Assembly (NCBI RefSeq): GCF_007993755.1
Contig: NZ_CP042467.1
Coordinates: forward strand, 3,558,001-3,622,000
Direction: 5' to 3'
Length of the DNA stretch: 64,000 nt
Source: Microvenator marinus
GTDB lineage: Bacteria > Myxococcota_A > Bradymonadia > Bradymonadales > Bradymonadaceae
The notes under the pieces were generated by a model that saw nothing but the letters and a program-made list of their open reading frames with translations, had not been told where the DNA came from and did no database searches. Positions 1 to 8,325 of this stretch are shown here, piece after piece (within the stretch, counting starts at the first letter, position 1; every line of letters begins with the position of its first letter). The translations under genes and the position numbers were made by a program.

Positions 1-129
1 ACCAAGCTAGGTATCCAAACTATTAAGGAGCCGAGTCTTCCGAAGCGCGCTGAGGAGCCAGAAACAGAAACCCCCGCCAATCGCAGAACGCGGGAGTGGA
101 GTAAGCGACCGAACTGGTCAGATCGCTGA
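1..129 (+). CDS. 3' end of an unidentified upstream gene (partial)
   Basis: Frame 1 is open from the first base to a TGA at 127-129; the other two plus frames stop within 24 bases. The 42 visible residues are hydrophilic and charged (KEPSLPKRAEEPETETP, ending KRPNWSDR), like the disordered basic tail of a larger protein. Too little is present to name a family. It lies 14 bases before the lipoprotein gene at 144 on the same strand. It could be chance, since 42 codons is short. Confidence 0.4.
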   Translation, partial: TKLGIQTIKEPSLPKRAEEPETETPANRRTREWSKRPNWSDR

Positions 130-143
130 GGTTTTTCATAGTC

Positions 144-758
144 ATGTTTTCCCTTTCACCCCACAAATCTCTACAGACTCCAGGATGTCTGCGGACGTGT
201 AGGCTCGGACTTCTAATCTTTTTGATGGGGTGTGGTGGCAATAGTGTTTCTTCGTCGAAGGGTCAGCCTCGCGAAGAATCACTTGAGTTGGAACAAGGTC
301 AGCATCGGAACACAATCACTGCCCAGGCCAACGCGTCGTTTAGGGATCAACTACCAAAAGTGAATGCCGTCTTTGATCCTGACTTCGAAGCATTTTTTCT
401 GAAGGACGCTTTGCTCTTGGATGGCCATACAAGACTGGTCGAAGATTCCCGCGGTCGATTCATCATAGCGCCGGGATCCACAGCAACGAACGGCAAGAGT
501 ATTGGTGTGCAGCAACGAGTTGCAGAGGTTACGGCACGTCGTAACCTCGCTGCGTATCTTGAAGTGCAAATTTCGAGTGAGATTAGAATCGAGTCTACGG
601 AAGATGAGCACGGATCGACGGAAGAAACTAAAATAGTGTTAGTAGAGAAGACAAAACAGTTCGTGAGAAAGGCACAGATCGTAGGCAGATGGTACTCCCC
701 AGACGAAAGAGAGTATTACGTTGCTGTAGCGGTGTCCGTTCCTCCGACATTTAGGTGA
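144..758 (+). CDS. putative lipoprotein, LPP20-like
   Basis: A 204-residue protein with a positively charged N-terminus, a short hydrophobic stretch and a lipobox LMGC ending at Cys30, so probably exported and lipid-anchored. After a low-complexity stretch the body has the pattern of LPP20/FlgT-N-like domains: a run of Arg/Ala-rich helix (VAEVTARRNLAAYLEVQ, about residues 127-143) followed by alternating strands with a 'REYYVAVAVSVP' end. It is the first of three same-strand exported proteins (9-base gap, then a short overlap), all with the 'AxxxARxNLA' type helix, suggesting a co-made envelope assembly. Function unknown; the family assignment is by pattern only. Confidence 0.6.
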   Translation: MFSLSPHKSLQTPGCLRTCRLGLLIFLMGCGGNSVSSSKGQPREESLELEQGQHRNTITAQANASFRDQLPKVNAVFDPDFEAFFLKDALLLDGHTRLVEDSRGRFIIAPGSTATNGKSIGVQQRVAEVTARRNLAAYLEVQISSEIRIESTEDEHGSTEETKIVLVEKTKQFVRKAQIVGRWYSPDEREYYVAVAVSVPPTFR

Positions 759-767
759 GCAATCGCA

Positions 768-1349
768 ATGAGACAAAATTATGGTGTTGTTTTTTTCTCC
801 CTCACAGTTTTGCTGAGTGCGGCGTGTGGAGGACCTGAGACTCGACAAGAGAAGTTGGAGCAAACAAGTTCTAGTAGCTGGGGAGAAGTCCCTGAGTGGG
901 CAGACAAGGTTCCTGCAGGGTGTGGCGTGGGGAGCGCCAAGTTTCGTGGCAATCGTTCCATGACTCGCGATTCTGCTGTTTCCCGCGCCAGAGCAGACCT
1001 TGGCCGTCAGCTAGAGACTCGAGTTCAAGACATGTTTAAAGACTACCGTGCCGAAGGTGAGGCAGCAGGCGAAGACTTTAGCGAAGAGAGAGTGACGAGT
1101 GTAACGCGTAACATCACAGATGTCAGTTTGGCGGGCACTTCGGTTGAGGCAAACTTCTTGACTGATACCGACCCTCAAGAATTCTACGCCCTTGTTTGCA
1201 TCAATACCGCCAAGTTCATTGAAGCTTTTGGCGAAACAGAAGGATTGTCCGACTCTGCTCGAGCTGCCCTGAAAGCACGGGCGGAGTCTGAGTTCAAGGA
1301 TTTAGATGAACAACTCAAAAAGCTGGATGGCAAATCCTCGGATGAATGA
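768..1349 (+). CDS. putative lipoprotein, LPP20-like
   Basis: A 193-residue protein with an N-terminal hydrophobic segment and lipobox LSAAC (Cys20). The mature part begins with a Ser/Glu-rich linker, then 'PEWADKVPAGCGVGSAKFRG' and a helix 'SVSRARADLGRQLETRVQ', the arrangement seen in LPP20-type lipoproteins. It ends in a charged coiled-coil-like tail (residues about 160-193). It sits 9 bases after the preceding lipoprotein gene and overlaps the start of the next gene by 8 bases, so the three are probably one operon. Role in the cell is not known. Confidence 0.62.
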   Translation: MRQNYGVVFFSLTVLLSAACGGPETRQEKLEQTSSSSWGEVPEWADKVPAGCGVGSAKFRGNRSMTRDSAVSRARADLGRQLETRVQDMFKDYRAEGEAAGEDFSEERVTSVTRNITDVSLAGTSVEANFLTDTDPQEFYALVCINTAKFIEAFGETEGLSDSARAALKARAESEFKDLDEQLKKLDGKSSDE

Positions 1350-2667
1350 ACGTCAATGGACCACTTTTTGGTTTTTCGACATCTTTAAGTTGTACAACCT
1401 CACGCTCTTGATGGTCAGCTTGTTTCTAGTTTCTCCGCTGCCAGTTCAAGCTGAAGGAGGGGACACGACTGTTATAGCGTCAGGCTATGGTGCAACTGCC
1501 GCAGAGGCAAAACGGGCAGCACAACGAAATGCAATTGAGGATGCGGTAGGCGTTCTTGTCTCTCACGAAACAATAGTTGAAAATGACCAACTCATAGCTG
1601 ACAAGATTTTGACCTACTCCGGTGGCTTCATTCGCTCATGGGAAGTTTTGCGTGAAGAGAAGTTGGATGAAGTCTTTTTCGTCGAGATAAGGGCCATCGT
1701 CTCTTCTGCACGCCTCCTCAACCGTTTAGAAGAGCTCGAAGTGGTAAACGGAGAAATTCGAGGACAGGACATAAGTGCTGAAGCTGCGAGCAAGCAACGA
1801 AGGGCTGAGGATAGCCGAAAGGTATTGAACGACGCATTGGAACCTTTTTTTAATTCGTCGTGCGTATCAAGTGAGATTGTTTCACAAAGCGAAGTTGAAT
1901 TGGGAAGTAGCTACGAAAAACGTTTGCGTTTTCGTGTTCGCGTCGGAGTAAACGTTAAGTGTTACAAGGAGGCCCACGCCATTCTGATTTCAGCGCTCGA
2001 TTCCGTCGCTGTGAGGGCCTCTGAACCGATGCTGGGTGGGAAAACGGCCAAAGGAATTCATTTCCTCGATACCATTCACAAGATCCCCAACGCGAAACGT
2101 CCAGGGACATTTCTTTTTGCTGTGCAGCGCCCCGCAAGCTACGCTTCGGGGCCTGCGATTTTCGACCTTTACTACGTCGATTCAGCTTCCGTGGATCGCG
2201 ATTTGATTCGCGATAAACTGAGAAATCTTGCTATCTATCTAAATATTGAATGGTTCAATGAGTCGACGGAGACGGTGTTATCGCGACGGTTTTGCGTTGG
2301 CGGCGGACAAGACTGCTCTGACGGGAACCGTGGCAAAGCAATAGATGGTGTATCAGGACGCATAGGGTCTGAAGTTCACGGTTCATCTGGCCTCCTAATC
2401 ACCAGCTGGTCAAGAAAGCATGGTGGCTCAAACACTTTACATGAGGAGTTGGAGTATGAAGTGGTTATTGAAAATGCAGAACAAATGGCGAGTGTTACCG
2501 GCTACAAGATAAACATCGAGAGCTATAATGGCATGTCAACTAGTTCGCCCACATTGAGCCTCCTAGGTGCGACATGTTCACGCGGTTGCACAACCCTTCG
2601 TGGTCTACCAGATCCAGCAATAATTCTTGCTCTTGCCTTTTTCTTCAGGTTGCGGAGGCGATGTTGA
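1342..2667 (+). CDS. secreted protein of LPP20/FlgT-N type with a MYXO-CTERM-like tail
   Basis: The ATG at 1342 overlaps the previous stop and is followed by a signal-like hydrophobic segment (LTLLMVSLFLVSPLPVQA); an in-frame ATG at 1306 would lie deep in the upstream gene. The mature N-terminus 'VIASGYGATAAEAKRAAQRN' is the classic start of a FlgT-N/LPP20 domain (helix AEAKRAAQRNAIEDAVG). The middle is unassigned. The last residues contain two Cys, a short hydrophobic stretch (AIILALAFFF) and a basic end (RLRRRC), resembling the MYXO-CTERM sorting signal, although the extra final Cys and short hydrophobic run are atypical. Third gene of the exported-protein cluster. Its 3' end converges on brxC with 58 bases between the stops. 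Confidence 0.6.
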   Translation: MNERQWTTFWFFDIFKLYNLTLLMVSLFLVSPLPVQAEGGDTTVIASGYGATAAEAKRAAQRNAIEDAVGVLVSHETIVENDQLIADKILTYSGGFIRSWEVLREEKLDEVFFVEIRAIVSSARLLNRLEELEVVNGEIRGQDISAEAASKQRRAEDSRKVLNDALEPFFNSSCVSSEIVSQSEVELGSSYEKRLRFRVRVGVNVKCYKEAHAILISALDSVAVRASEPMLGGKTAKGIHFLDTIHKIPNAKRPGTFLFAVQRPASYASGPAIFDLYYVDSASVDRDLIRDKLRNLAIYLNIEWFNESTETVLSRRFCVGGGQDCSDGNRGKAIDGVSGRIGSEVHGSSGLLITSWSRKHGGSNTLHEELEYEVVIENAEQMASVTGYKINIESYNGMSTSSPTLSLLGATCSRGCTTLRGLPDPAIILALAFFFRLRRRC

Positions 2668-2725
2668 CAAGTTTGTTGGTTCAAAGCTTGTGATTGCGAT
2701 AACTCTCGATTGCCCGGACTTGAGA

Positions 2726-5700
2726 TCAGGTGATTCGTGCGCGGGTGCCGTTTTGAATCGAGTCGAGCAGGCATGCTCGGACTTCGTTGATCAGTGCCTC
2801 AACTTCTTCGGGTGTTGAGACCTCGCGGTGATGGAGCTTGAGATCCACACGGACGATGGGAGTGGCCGGGTGTAGGATCTCGTCCAAAATGCCATTAGCT
2901 TCCTCCTCGGCACGTCTCAGGGTCTGATCAAACCCGTCTCTGAGGCTACGCAGGTCGGGAGCGATTGCTTCGGGTGTGGTTTCCGTGATGGACCGCCGCA
3001 AAGGTCGCAAGACCTGGTGGCTCTGGTCCGCGGTAAGGGTTGCGAACCCATCGCGCATTTTCAGGCGAGCGGTAGCTTCATCAGCTTTTACAGATTGTTC
3101 TGCCATGAGTAGAGCGCGCTCACTCTGGTACGCGGCAATAACGTCTTGAATGGCATCTTCAATCGACTGGATCTCGCGCCAGGGCCGCTCCGAGGCGAGC
3201 TGGCTTTCAATGAGTGTGGTCGCGGCTTCAACGTTTGACGGCGTCACACCAATGCTTTGAAGTTGTGCGATTTGGTATTGCAAACAATCGTGTGCGTTCT
3301 TGACCGCTTGGATTGCGTTTCTGTCCAGCTCCGAATGGTAAAGCCGCATCAGCTGTATGCCGTCACGCAACGTGTTGAGGTGTTTGTCCACCGCTTTGAC
3401 TGTGGGTGCAGTCTGGCGAATATTCCGCGTGCAGAGCTCAAGCGCCTGCTCAAACTCCGCGAACTTTTTTGGTAGTTCTGGCTTGCCTGGGAGCTGATTG
3501 AAGCGCTCCACGGTTTCGCGCAGCTGTCGGGCAAGCTCCGGAAAGTATCTCGCCACAGCATCGGCGATTGCGTCGTTTTCGCGGTCGAGCGAAATTCGAA
3601 GACTATCTTCAAAAAACTTGCAGATTCGGGCACGCAGTTGAGGCCCACCACCATCATCTTCGGCAGGCGTAATGGTGGCGCGTTTGAATACACGATCTTG
3701 GAGAGCAAAATCGTTCACACCGGCATCGCGCACCGCTGTTATGGTCGTCAAACCCTCTGGCTCCGCCTTGAGTTTGCTTCCGCGAATCAGGCCTAACACG
3801 CACGCTTTCACCACATCCGCAGTGTAGCCATAGGGTGGGCCGCTGAAGTGATTAATGAGGTCACCGCCGCTGACTGCGTCTTCTGCAACAATAAACTCAT
3901 GCACACGCGTGGGGATGGTGCCGGTACACGAAGGAACATAGCGACCATTATCCAGCGAAAGTATCCCAAGATTCTCCCCCATGAATTTCGGTGACGGGCC
4001 AGAAAGCTCCGGCTGAATCAATTGCTTGAGCTCTTCAGGCATTACGTTGAGCGGGTTGAAATGCGGGAAGATTGCGGGGAGATGCCGATTGGAGATGGTC
4101 TGCAGAGTAGTGGTGAACGCAGACCCGTGATCCCGCGCTGTGAGAATGCCACCGCGGAAATAGAGCTTCCCGTTGAGCCACGCATTTGCGACCTCTTGTT
4201 GAAGTGTACGTTTGTGCGCCTCAACGTTTGTCTCTTCCTGCATCAGGAGTTGCTTCTTGGCAGGGTTCAAAGATTCACGCCGCGCGCGGTATCGGTTCAC
4301 CATCACCTGAGAGCGATGGAGGTTTCTAGCGCGTTCAGCTACATCGGATTTGCCGGCGATCCAGATGATTCGGCCCGAATACGGCGGGTTTGCGCTCTTG
4401 ACGACCCAGCTGTTTTCCACCCGCAACTCTTCCGGCAGGAACCTGAAGTCGAACACAATGGCCGCCGGATCGCGTGGGTCCAAGATGGCGATGTCTTCGA
4501 TTCTAGAGTCTGAAAAAAGCGCGCGTATGCTGAATGAACGCCCCTCCATCCGAGGCTTTTCAGGTGTTTGAACCAACTCCTTCAAGCTCGCTTGAATCAA
4601 CTCACTGATGGCATCGCGACCCACCGGAATGTCACGACGGTCACGCTCCCATTCTTCACCGGCCGACGACTGGATCTTGTAGCCGTTCTTCTCGGAGTAC
4701 CCGAGTAGGTTCTGTTGTCGAAGGGATTCCAGGGCATTGCTTACGGAAGAGAGCTGACTGCCAGCCCCGATGGAGGGATAGAGGCATTGCGCTACTAGCT
4801 TTGCGTCAGTGGGCAGAGTTTCCTGAATGAGTTCGAGCATAGCCACGGCCTTGGCCACTCGCATCTTCATTCCGTCGGCATCAACGCCGCACTGGTGCAC
4901 GAGCCGAGTCATGGAATTCTGAATATCAGCGTCAAGAGCTGTGTGCTGAACCTCATAGATATGTTCCAGGGTCACCAGCTGGCCGACGTCCTTGTCGGCA
5001 AGGCCCTGCGTCCGGAAGAGTTCTCCAAGGAGCTGCAAAAGGCCGCGTATGGCCTGGTCGTCGCCTTGCGCGCGATTAGACCGAATGCGGAGCTGCGTGG
5101 TGATTTGCAGAATGAGGTCGATTTGACCGGGAAGCATCGGGTACATGTCTACAAAATCTTCCGCGGTAATCGTCTCGCATCCATAAGCATGGAGCTTGAG
5201 CTCGGCGCGGTGTTTCTCGAAAAGCTGATGCAATTGAGGCTTTGCGGCTTCCTTCTTTTTGAGCAACCGCAAGTACACCACGTCTCGGATGTTGTTTGGG
5301 GAAAGATGCACCCGAAGCTGCGGGGGAAATCGGTCTTTGGCCCAAACAAGGAAGGACTCGCCGGCGCCGTCGTCTAGCATTTGTTGGCCCAGGGCAATCA
5401 GCCAAACTTTTCCACGAAGTTTGGTGCCCAGTTCGGTGGCAAAAGCCCGCAGTCGGTCCACTCGGTCTTTATTGGCGAGTACGTACTGAGAGACCTCGTC
5501 AACAACCAAAAAGAGCGTAGCATCCGGCGCGCGAAATCGAAGCATGTCGGCGATGGCTTGAACTGTCTCAGCGGGAGAGTTGTCAGAGAGAGTCGACCCG
5601 CCGTGCGCGGTGAACCAAGACAGTGGCTCCGGGTAGCGCGACGGGTACAAAGCGCACATCACCACGGAGAAGTCTTCATCAGCGAACGAACCAAGGCGAC

Positions 5701-6334
5701 TTTCCTTCCAACTTTTGCCCAAAACTTCAGAGGCTTTCTCTTCGAACCGCTTCCACTCGCCGTCGCGCTCCAATTTGAGTTCGGCGAGTGCGACTTTTGC
5801 ATTTTGGGCGCAATAGCCCAAACGACTTTGGATTTGGCGAAGAGCAGCTACGTGAACATGTTCGTGGTCGCGGGCAATGCCACCGATATCGAAGACCACC
5901 GAGATTGGTTCGACCTTCTGCCGAAGTTCTTTCCATGCGTCGCGCATCTCGTGAGCACGAGGGGACGTGTTTCGCTTGAGCCATGCCTCAGCGAGCGAAG
6001 TCCCATCGGGGAGCGCAACGCCATCTAGAGCCATTCCTAGCAGTTTTGCGAAGCTGGACTTACCCGAGCCGTAAAAACCCGAGATCCACGCTGTAGGGAG
6101 CTCTGGGCCGCCTTCCTTGGCGAGCTCACGGCTTATATTCGTGAGAAGTCGGACGTATTGTTCGTGGATGCCGTCCTTGGTGCGCTCATGGTTGGGGTGT
6201 CCTTCGGGCCATCCACCAGTGATGATGTACTCATCCACCTCGTTTTTGAGTTGTGCTGGGTCCTTTTCATGGAAGTAGACCACAGGTGGAATCGGGCGAG
6301 TGATGTCGGAGTCGAAAAGCTCGCTAATCGTCAT
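2726..6334 (-). CDS. brxC: BrxC-like BREX ATPase
   Basis: About 1202 residues, the usual BrxC/PglY length. Near the N-terminus is 'YFHEKDPAQLKNEVDEYI', then a P-loop GFYGSGKSSFAK (about residues 86-97) and a Walker B-like LFLVVDEVSQ near residue 280; a long helical C-terminal half follows. BrxC is the AAA-like core protein found in BREX phage-defence systems and is thought to bind DNA and nucleotide in a large complex. It is the last gene of the eight-gene operon that begins with zorA. I prefer ATG 6334, preceded by GAGG at good distance; a GTG at 6346 overlapping the brxB stop is the alternative. No pglX or pglZ follows: the next gene converges from the other strand, so this BREX set is incomplete. 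Confidence 0.82.
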   Translation of the reverse strand: MTISELFDSDITRPIPPVVYFHEKDPAQLKNEVDEYIITGGWPEGHPNHERTKDGIHEQYVRLLTNISRELAKEGGPELPTAWISGFYGSGKSSFAKLLGMALDGVALPDGTSLAEAWLKRNTSPRAHEMRDAWKELRQKVEPISVVFDIGGIARDHEHVHVAALRQIQSRLGYCAQNAKVALAELKLERDGEWKRFEEKASEVLGKSWKESRLGSFADEDFSVVMCALYPSRYPEPLSWFTAHGGSTLSDNSPAETVQAIADMLRFRAPDATLFLVVDEVSQYVLANKDRVDRLRAFATELGTKLRGKVWLIALGQQMLDDGAGESFLVWAKDRFPPQLRVHLSPNNIRDVVYLRLLKKKEAAKPQLHQLFEKHRAELKLHAYGCETITAEDFVDMYPMLPGQIDLILQITTQLRIRSNRAQGDDQAIRGLLQLLGELFRTQGLADKDVGQLVTLEHIYEVQHTALDADIQNSMTRLVHQCGVDADGMKMRVAKAVAMLELIQETLPTDAKLVAQCLYPSIGAGSQLSSVSNALESLRQQNLLGYSEKNGYKIQSSAGEEWERDRRDIPVGRDAISELIQASLKELVQTPEKPRMEGRSFSIRALFSDSRIEDIAILDPRDPAAIVFDFRFLPEELRVENSWVVKSANPPYSGRIIWIAGKSDVAERARNLHRSQVMVNRYRARRESLNPAKKQLLMQEETNVEAHKRTLQQEVANAWLNGKLYFRGGILTARDHGSAFTTTLQTISNRHLPAIFPHFNPLNVMPEELKQLIQPELSGPSPKFMGENLGILSLDNGRYVPSCTGTIPTRVHEFIVAEDAVSGGDLINHFSGPPYGYTADVVKACVLGLIRGSKLKAEPEGLTTITAVRDAGVNDFALQDRVFKRATITPAEDDGGGPQLRARICKFFEDSLRISLDRENDAIADAVARYFPELARQLRETVERFNQLPGKPELPKKFAEFEQALELCTRNIRQTAPTVKAVDKHLNTLRDGIQLMRLYHSELDRNAIQAVKNAHDCLQYQIAQLQSIGVTPSNVEAATTLIESQLASERPWREIQSIEDAIQDVIAAYQSERALLMAEQSVKADEATARLKMRDGFATLTADQSHQVLRPLRRSITETTPEAIAPDLRSLRDGFDQTLRRAEEEANGILDEILHPATPIVRVDLKLHHREVSTPEEVEALINEVRACLLDSIQNGTRARIT

Positions 6335-6342
6335 TAGTTCCC

Positions 6343-6969
6343 TCACGAATAAATGCGTGGACGGTAATCGTTATCAGGTTCGTCGATGCCCATGAACTTG
6401 AGTCCGGTCTGACCCTCGCGCTCGCCTGGGTAGAGTAAGATCACGGGAACGCCGTTGGTATGGCCATCTAAGTGACGCAGCAGATTTCCTGGTCGAAGGA
6501 ACGGATGGAGCGCGCCAGCGCGGCCTAGCAAAACCAGCGTACGATCTTGGAAGTCCGGGATGTCTTGATGATCATTGATGAACTCAGAAATGCACTTGCT
6601 GCAGTCTTTGGCCAAACCGTTTGGGCCTTCAATTTGAGGTCGTAGTCGTTCTCGCAGTTCGTTGAGTCCGTGTTCGGGGCTCTTGGAGCTGCTCAAGAGT
6701 TTTTCTCTTCGGATGACGCGTTCAACCCAATCGTCAGGTTGCGCCCGCAGCCGCTCCAAGAGCATTGCGTGGAGGTCAAGAGCGAGAACCATCCATCCAT
6801 TCGCTTTGAGTTCCTCACTGAGCCTTTGAATCTCTTCGCGTAGTTTGAACTCTTCCGTTGGTAGATACTGCAAGATAGCGAACCTAAAGTTCCGCATCGT
6901 GCTGATCTGGGGCCCATCTTCCTGAATCAGGTCACGTCTCAGGGCGTCAACGGCTTCTTTCACACTCAT
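6343..6969 (-). CDS. brxB: BrxB-like BREX protein (DUF1788)
   Basis: A 208-residue protein whose C-terminal third has the DUF1788/BrxB hallmark: 'LVLLGRAGALHPFLRP' followed by 'VPVILLYPGEREGQTGLKF' and an Arg/Tyr-containing end (NDYRPRIYS), matching the BrxB pattern of a hydrophobic strand, LFYPGxYxGQ and YRAF-like terminus. The ATG at 6969 overlaps the brxA stop (TGATG), so translation is probably coupled; a longer reading from 7020 is unlikely because it would run inside brxA. BrxB is a small core BREX protein of unknown biochemical role that accompanies BrxA and BrxC in several BREX types. Confidence 0.8.
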   Translation of the reverse strand: MSVKEAVDALRRDLIQEDGPQISTMRNFRFAILQYLPTEEFKLREEIQRLSEELKANGWMVLALDLHAMLLERLRAQPDDWVERVIRREKLLSSSKSPEHGLNELRERLRPQIEGPNGLAKDCSKCISEFINDHQDIPDFQDRTLVLLGRAGALHPFLRPGNLLRHLDGHTNGVPVILLYPGEREGQTGLKFMGIDEPDNDYRPRIYS

Positions 6970-7730
6970 CAGCTGGCTTCCGCGGGAGATTCGTCTTGGT
7001 GGATAGTGGCGCGGCCCCACTCGGTGAGGTCGTCGTAGCGCCAGCCAAATTCGACAATAGAACCTTGTTGTTTAAAGTCTATGCCGTGCAGTTTTCTAAG
7101 GCGGTATGTCAGGTCTGATTCCACAAGGCCCACCGAAACCAAATAGGGATTGCGCAGAATTGACCCCTCGAAGGTTGTTTCCCGGAGCAGATAGAGAATG
7201 TACTCGAGGGCCAAATCTTCCACCAAGGGATAGGTGAGCGTGCGTGGGCTCCTACCGGACTCGATAAGTCCGGCCTTGAAGGCCGTGGTGAGCAGCTTTG
7301 AGGTAGCTGTTCGAGTCGTGGCTGCGGCCCATTGTGGAAACACCCCAGAGACCCACTCTGAGACTTGCTCGCGAGTCACCGCTAGGTAACCAAGTTCACG
7401 TCGCTCTACGAGGAAATCTGCGGTGAAGCTACGATAGAACGGGTCGGCTAGCTGAGTGTGCCAGTGGCAGATCATCGCACGCGTCCTCGGGGACATTGTG
7501 GTCCACTGCTCCAAAACTGCCAAAGCGTTCGGATACGCGCCGAAGCGTGCCTCCATATTGCTAAGGATGTTTTCGACCCGAGGCATGCTCTTTGCGCCAA
7601 ACCAATAGTGCTCAAAGGCTTCATTTGCTGAGAGCCCAGCGTGATGGCGCTTCCAGTACACCCGTGCGTCATCGGCTCCGAGCTCGTATCGCAGTATCCG
7701 AGTATGCAGCTTCGTAGATTCAGATCCCAT
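6969..7730 (-). CDS. brxA: BrxA-like BREX protein (DUF1819)
   Basis: A 253-residue, largely helical protein. The central region (RAMICHWHTQLADPFYRSFT, then 'FLVERRELG' and 'TATSKLLTTAFKAGLIESGR') follows the DUF1819/BrxA pattern: two winged-helix-like parts with a conserved 'dP..r.f...fl.eR' and 'T..Kl...l..aGL' signature. BrxA proteins of known structure bind DNA. Start ATG 7730 lies one base after the brxE stop (TAATATG). The order E-A-B-C matches the front of type 6 BREX loci. The assignment rests on motif pattern plus the adjacent BrxB and BrxC. Confidence 0.75.
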   Translation of the reverse strand: MGSESTKLHTRILRYELGADDARVYWKRHHAGLSANEAFEHYWFGAKSMPRVENILSNMEARFGAYPNALAVLEQWTTMSPRTRAMICHWHTQLADPFYRSFTADFLVERRELGYLAVTREQVSEWVSGVFPQWAAATTRTATSKLLTTAFKAGLIESGRSPRTLTYPLVEDLALEYILYLLRETTFEGSILRNPYLVSVGLVESDLTYRLRKLHGIDFKQQGSIVEFGWRYDDLTEWGRATIHQDESPAEAS

Positions 7731-7731
7731 A

Positions 7732-8325
7732 TTACCGACGTATGTGAGGTCTAGGGTATTCGTCGCTCAATGGAGCGAGGCACGCCACAAGGGCCTTGGC
7801 GAGTATTTCTGGGGAAGAAGCCTCTCTCTTGAGTAGGCGCCCCGCCGGAGAGGGACTGAACTCCACCTTTTCAAAACCGCTCAACCAATCCAAGAAGCGG
7901 TCCTCTTTCCAGCTACTGCCGGGCTCGCCCATTACCTCTAAATTGAGTGCCTGACCGGGTCTAATCTCTGAGCGTTTATGAACTTGGAGCCTCTCTTCTA
8001 GCAGTTCGTCGATTTCGAAGCCTAAATTGAAAAGCGAAATCGTCCGATCTGGTACCTGAGCTCGAGCAGCAATTTTTTGGTCGGTTCGACGAGCTGCTTC
8101 GCGCACCGCTTGCAGGACTGCCCATTCCCATGTGTTGGGCAACAAGCGTTGAAAGAGGTCGATTCCGCCAAACTCCGAAACCAGATCCGTTCGCCACCAA
8201 TTGAGCCGCTTCTCTTCGCCCCCTTCTCCAGCCCAAGCGATGATGAACTGCAAACCGAGAATAGCGTCGGCGGCTTCATCACTCAGGAGCCCATCTGTCT
8301 GCACGTTTACTCCAGTATGTACCAT
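7732..8325 (-). CDS. brxE: BrxE-like protein of type 6 BREX
   Basis: A 197-residue protein beginning with 'AILGLQFIIAWAGEGGEEKR' and 'LNWWRTDLVSEFGG', then 'AVREAARRTDQK' and 'SLFNLGFEIDELLEERLQVH'. This fits the BrxE pattern (LQfvVArlGE, WWnsd, an Ala/Arg-rich helix, then a 'slF.lG.e.d..l.erl' segment). BrxE is known only from type 6 BREX loci and has no established activity. Its ATG lies 19 bases inside the end of zorD, so it is joined to the Zorya genes by a coding overlap. This junction is the key evidence that the two modules are one transcription unit. Confidence 0.68.
   Translation of the reverse strand: MVHTGVNVQTDGLLSDEAADAILGLQFIIAWAGEGGEEKRLNWWRTDLVSEFGGIDLFQRLLPNTWEWAVLQAVREAARRTDQKIAARAQVPDRTISLFNLGFEIDELLEERLQVHKRSEIRPGQALNLEVMGEPGSSWKEDRFLDWLSGFEKVEFSPSPAGRLLKREASSPEILAKALVACLAPLSDEYPRPHIRR

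Noticed and set aside
5381-6028. 215-residue plus-strand open frame inside brxC
   Set aside because: It is antisense to the conserved P-loop region of BrxC and has no recognisable content.
2726-8325. Complete BREX system
   Set aside because: PglX, PglZ, BrxD, BrxL and BrxHI are absent from the window, so only a partial set can be claimed.
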